Source: Acidobacteriota bacterium (GTDB lineage Bacteria; Acidobacteriota; Blastocatellia; Pyrinomonadales; Pyrinomonadaceae). From it: a stretch of DNA of 43,777 nucleotides. Shown in pieces: positions 42,358 through 43,777 of this stretch. Position 1 is the stretch's first letter, and each line of letters opens with the position of its first letter. The stretch is taken from NCBI GenBank assembly GCA_023436495.1, contig JAEZIT010000076.1, positions 1-43,777 on the forward strand. Direction: 5' to 3'. A program made the position numbers and the translations under genes. Below the pieces are notes generated by a model that worked only from the letters and a program-made list of their open reading frames with translations, had not been told where the DNA came from and made no database searches.

Positions 42358-42502
42358 TTGATAAATGCTTTTTTTGTACGGATTTAGCTTCGGGTGATTG
42401 GGAAGGCCAATGTAATTTTCCTGACCAACTGTATTAAACCACTTCATTATTGGCTGCGCTTTAAACCGCTCAAAAATAAAGAGTTAGAAGGTAGTCCACA
42501 AA
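42358..42502. other. Non-coding stretch between the MBL gene and the nrdA promoter
   Basis: No gene or convincing structure is seen. A run of seven Ts lies around 42369-42375, shortly after the MBL-fold stop, but without an obvious preceding stem. The rest is AT-rich. Confidence 0.5.
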
Positions 42503-42550
42503 CCACAAGATTTAGTGTTGACAAAGCAGTGTAGACACAATATATTCTAT
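42503..42550. promoter_or_regulatory. Pair of NrdR-box-like sites
   Basis: CCACAAGATTTAGTGT (42503-42518) and ACACAATATATTCTAT (42535-42550) each match the 16-base NrdR consensus ACACtATATAtaGTGT at about 12 positions. They are 16 bases apart, the usual three-turn spacing for paired NrdR boxes. They overlap the -35 and -10 of the promoter of nrdA. NrdR represses ribonucleotide reductase genes when dATP/ATP is bound. The match and spacing are seen; binding is inferred. Confidence 0.6.
42518..42546 (+). promoter_or_regulatory. Near-consensus sigma-70 promoter of nrdA
   Basis: TTGACA (42518-42523) is perfect and TATATT (42541-42546) matches 5 of 6, with exactly 17 bases between. Transcription would begin at about 42553, leaving a leader of about 335 bases before the nrdA ATG. 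It is the best promoter in the window. Confidence 0.75.
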
Positions 42551-42596
42551 ATCCACTGAAGGAACGCTCGAGAGATTTAAGCTAAGTTTGAAAGTT

Positions 42597-42720
42597 ATAA
42601 AGGCGGCCGCGGATAGAACGGCCGCACCTGCCCCGAAGCGGTAATGGGGAACGAAGACTGACCATAAAAGGTGCGAAGCCCCATAGATTTGGGGTCCACA
42701 GTCGGTAGGATCGCCTTTAT
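42597..42720 (+). ncRNA. Candidate structured leader RNA upstream of nrdA
   Basis: About 124 bases can fold into a closed multi-helix unit. P1: ATAAAGGCG (42597-42605) with CGCCTTTAT (42712-42720), 9 bp perfect. P2: GCCG/CGGC (42606-42609, 42619-42622). P3: GCACCT/AGGTGC (42624-42629, 42669-42674), enclosing CCCC/GGGG (42631-42634, 42646-42649). P4: CCCCA/TGGGG (42679-42683, 42690-42694). GACTG (42656-42660) could pair with CAGTC (42699-42703) as a pseudoknot. An alternative 7-bp helix (42603-42609 with 42619-42625) and a GCGGCC-GGCCGC pairing (42603-42608, 42724-42729) would compete with P1. I cannot match it to a known riboswitch class. Pairings are seen; function is inferred. Confidence 0.5.
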
Positions 42721-42887
42721 CAAGGCCGCTTGTATCAAATACTACAACGACCAAGGGGGGCGACCATAGCGGTATTGGGAATGGCGGATAGTGGGGACTT
42801 TTTGTCTGATTGTTCGCGCTGGCCGTATTTCCCGAGGGATCACTGTCGCCAAAAATCGGCTCTCGGTATCAAAAAAGGGGATTAAAC
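42721..42887 (+). promoter_or_regulatory. Remaining nrdA leader up to the start codon
   Basis: A short hairpin, CAAG-gccg-CTTG (42721-42732), follows the structured element. The rest contains no convincing reading frame; 42760-42772 resembles a 5S rRNA start by chance. The ribosome site AAGGGG (about 42875-42880) lies 7 bases before the ATG. Confidence 0.5.
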
Positions 42888-43777
42888 ATGATTGACACTT
42901 TCGCCGCACAAGCATCCACAGGAACAGCAACACAGGCCCAAGAAGAAACCACACAGACCACGATGCGCGTCCGCAAGCGCAACGGCAGCTTTGAGCCCGT
43001 GGACATCAATAAGATCGTCCGTGCCATTTCGCGGTGTACTTATAACCTGCCAAATGTGGATACGCTGCGTATCGCCACGAAGACAATCAGTGGTTTGTAC
43101 GATGGCGCGACGACACAGGAGCTCGACAAACTGTCTATACAAACGGCGGCGAGCCTTATTTTCGAGGAGCCCGAATATTCGCGGCTCGGGGCGAGGCTGC
43201 TGAATCAATACATCGAAAAAGAGGTCCGGAATCAGGAGATCCATTCATTCTCCCAGTCGATCGCGTTTGGCGTGAAGGAAGGCCTGATCGCGCCGCGCGT
43301 GATCAAATTCGTCGCGGAAAACAGCCGCAAGCTGAATGACGCAATCGATCAGACCCGCAACGACCTGTTCGAATTTTTCGGCCTGCGAACTTTGTACGAC
43401 CGATATTTGTTAAAGAACCGCACAACCAGGGATGTCGTTGAAACCCCGCAGTTCTTCTGGATGCGTGTTGCGTGCGGCCTTTCCGAGACGCCTGCGGAGG
43501 CGATCGACCTTTACCGCCTGTTCTCGTCGCTGGAATACGTGCCGTCCACACCGACGCTTTTCAATTCGGGAACCAAGCACGAACAGCTTTCGTCATGCTT
43601 TCTGCTCGATTCGCCCGGGGACAGCCTCGAAAGTATTTATCAGAAGTATGCAGATGTCGCAATGCTTTCGAAATTCTCCGGCGGTATCGGTATCGGGTAC
43701 AGTCGTGTACGGTCGCGTGGTTCCCTCATCCGCGGGACCAACGGGCATTCGAACGGCATAGTGCCCTGGCTGAAAAC
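42888..43777 (+). CDS. nrdA: Class I ribonucleoside-diphosphate reductase alpha subunit (partial, 5' end)
   Basis: The first 296 codons of NrdA, truncated by the window edge. An N-terminal low-complexity Thr/Gln/Ala stretch (about 1-25) precedes the ATP-cone (about 26-115, MRVRKRNGSFEPVDINKIVRAI), which senses ATP/dATP to switch activity on and off. The catalytic barrel then begins, with YVPSTPTLFNSGT and the active-site Cys 237 in SSCFLLD, then KFSGGIGIGYSRVRSRGS. NrdA reduces ribonucleoside diphosphates with a metal/radical subunit (NrdB) not seen here. Start ATG at 42888 with AAGGGG upstream; leader and promoter described separately. Confidence 0.95.
   Translation, partial: MIDTFAAQASTGTATQAQEETTQTTMRVRKRNGSFEPVDINKIVRAISRCTYNLPNVDTLRIATKTISGLYDGATTQELDKLSIQTAASLIFEEPEYSRLGARLLNQYIEKEVRNQEIHSFSQSIAFGVKEGLIAPRVIKFVAENSRKLNDAIDQTRNDLFEFFGLRTLYDRYLLKNRTTRDVVETPQFFWMRVACGLSETPAEAIDLYRLFSSLEYVPSTPTLFNSGTKHEQLSSCFLLDSPGDSLESIYQKYADVAMLSKFSGGIGIGYSRVRSRGSLIRGTNGHSNGIVPWLK

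Noticed and set aside
42760..42772. 5S rRNA-like start (gcgaccatagcgg)
   Set aside because: Only about 13 bases match; the following sequence lacks the conserved 5S helices and loops. Chance or at most a fragment.
42553..42887. Cobalamin riboswitch upstream of nrdA
   Set aside because: Such riboswitches control some RNR genes, and GGTGCGAA occurs at 42670-42677. The rest of the core (the CCCGCNACTGT part and the B12 box with CAGGA) is not found in the right order, so I do not call it.
1..43777. CRISPR array, tRNA, insertion sequence or integron
   Set aside because: No regularly spaced direct repeats, no tRNA cloverleaf that I can recognise, no transposase or integrase reading frame on either strand.

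Overview
This window most likely comes from a member of the Acidobacteriota, probably near the Blastocatellia. That is an inference from a VWFA-related protein of the Acidobacterial type, a DUF1844 protein, moderate-to-high GC, Gram-negative envelope genes (an Omp85/BamA-like protein, TamB, an LpxL-type acyltransferase, an RND pump) and several secreted proteins I cannot place outside this group. No rRNA, tRNA, CRISPR array, insertion sequence or phage module is visible. It reads as a chromosomal segment of ordinary genes with one metal-resistance cassette.

Layout. 1-3292: a short tandem repeat, a DUF1232 (YkvA-like) membrane protein, and divergently phosphate acetyltransferase (pta) and an NRAMP-type transporter with atypical metal-site motifs. 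3313-5650 (minus): a TPR lipoprotein-like or secreted protein, an LpxL/HtrB-type acyltransferase and a small unknown protein. 5766-13470 (minus): a Cu(I)/Ag(I) efflux cassette, transcribed as Cys-rich secreted peptide, YtkA-like lipoprotein, Met/His-rich DUF305 protein, CusA-type RND pump, TolC-family channel and CusB-type adaptor. 13638-16662: a secreted unknown, a PfkB-family sugar kinase, an orphan LysW-like zinc-ribbon protein and the VWFA-related protein. 16916-19489: a membrane HD-GYP/GAF/GGDEF protein. 19490-29164 (minus): an envelope cluster ribBX-tamB-omp85. 29276-31651: a LolC/E-like permease and an MFS transporter.

31686-33944 (minus): an S41 peptidase homologue and galU. 34071-35955: serS and a mazEF-type toxin-antitoxin pair. 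36007-38170 (minus): three small membrane-associated stress-type proteins (DUF3618, YqjE-like, DUF883-like). 38387-42357: a SLOG-fold protein, a secreted protein with an internal duplication, mazG, DUF1844 and an MBL-fold hydrolase. 42358-43777: a 530-base non-coding region and the start of class I ribonucleotide reductase nrdA, which runs off the window.

The most interesting part is the nrdA leader. A near-consensus sigma-70 promoter is overlapped by two NrdR-box-like sequences 16 bases apart. It is followed by an approximately 335-base untranslated leader in which about 124 bases can fold into a compact multi-helix structure with a possible pseudoknot and a competing helix. I cannot match it to a riboswitch class I know. 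Other points: a GTP cyclohydrolase II domain that has lost its zinc and catalytic residues (RibBX type), a LysW-like protein without the EDWGE tail, and several genes whose start codon lies 6 bases after a -10-like hexamer with no Shine-Dalgarno sequence (SD), which suggests leaderless mRNAs.
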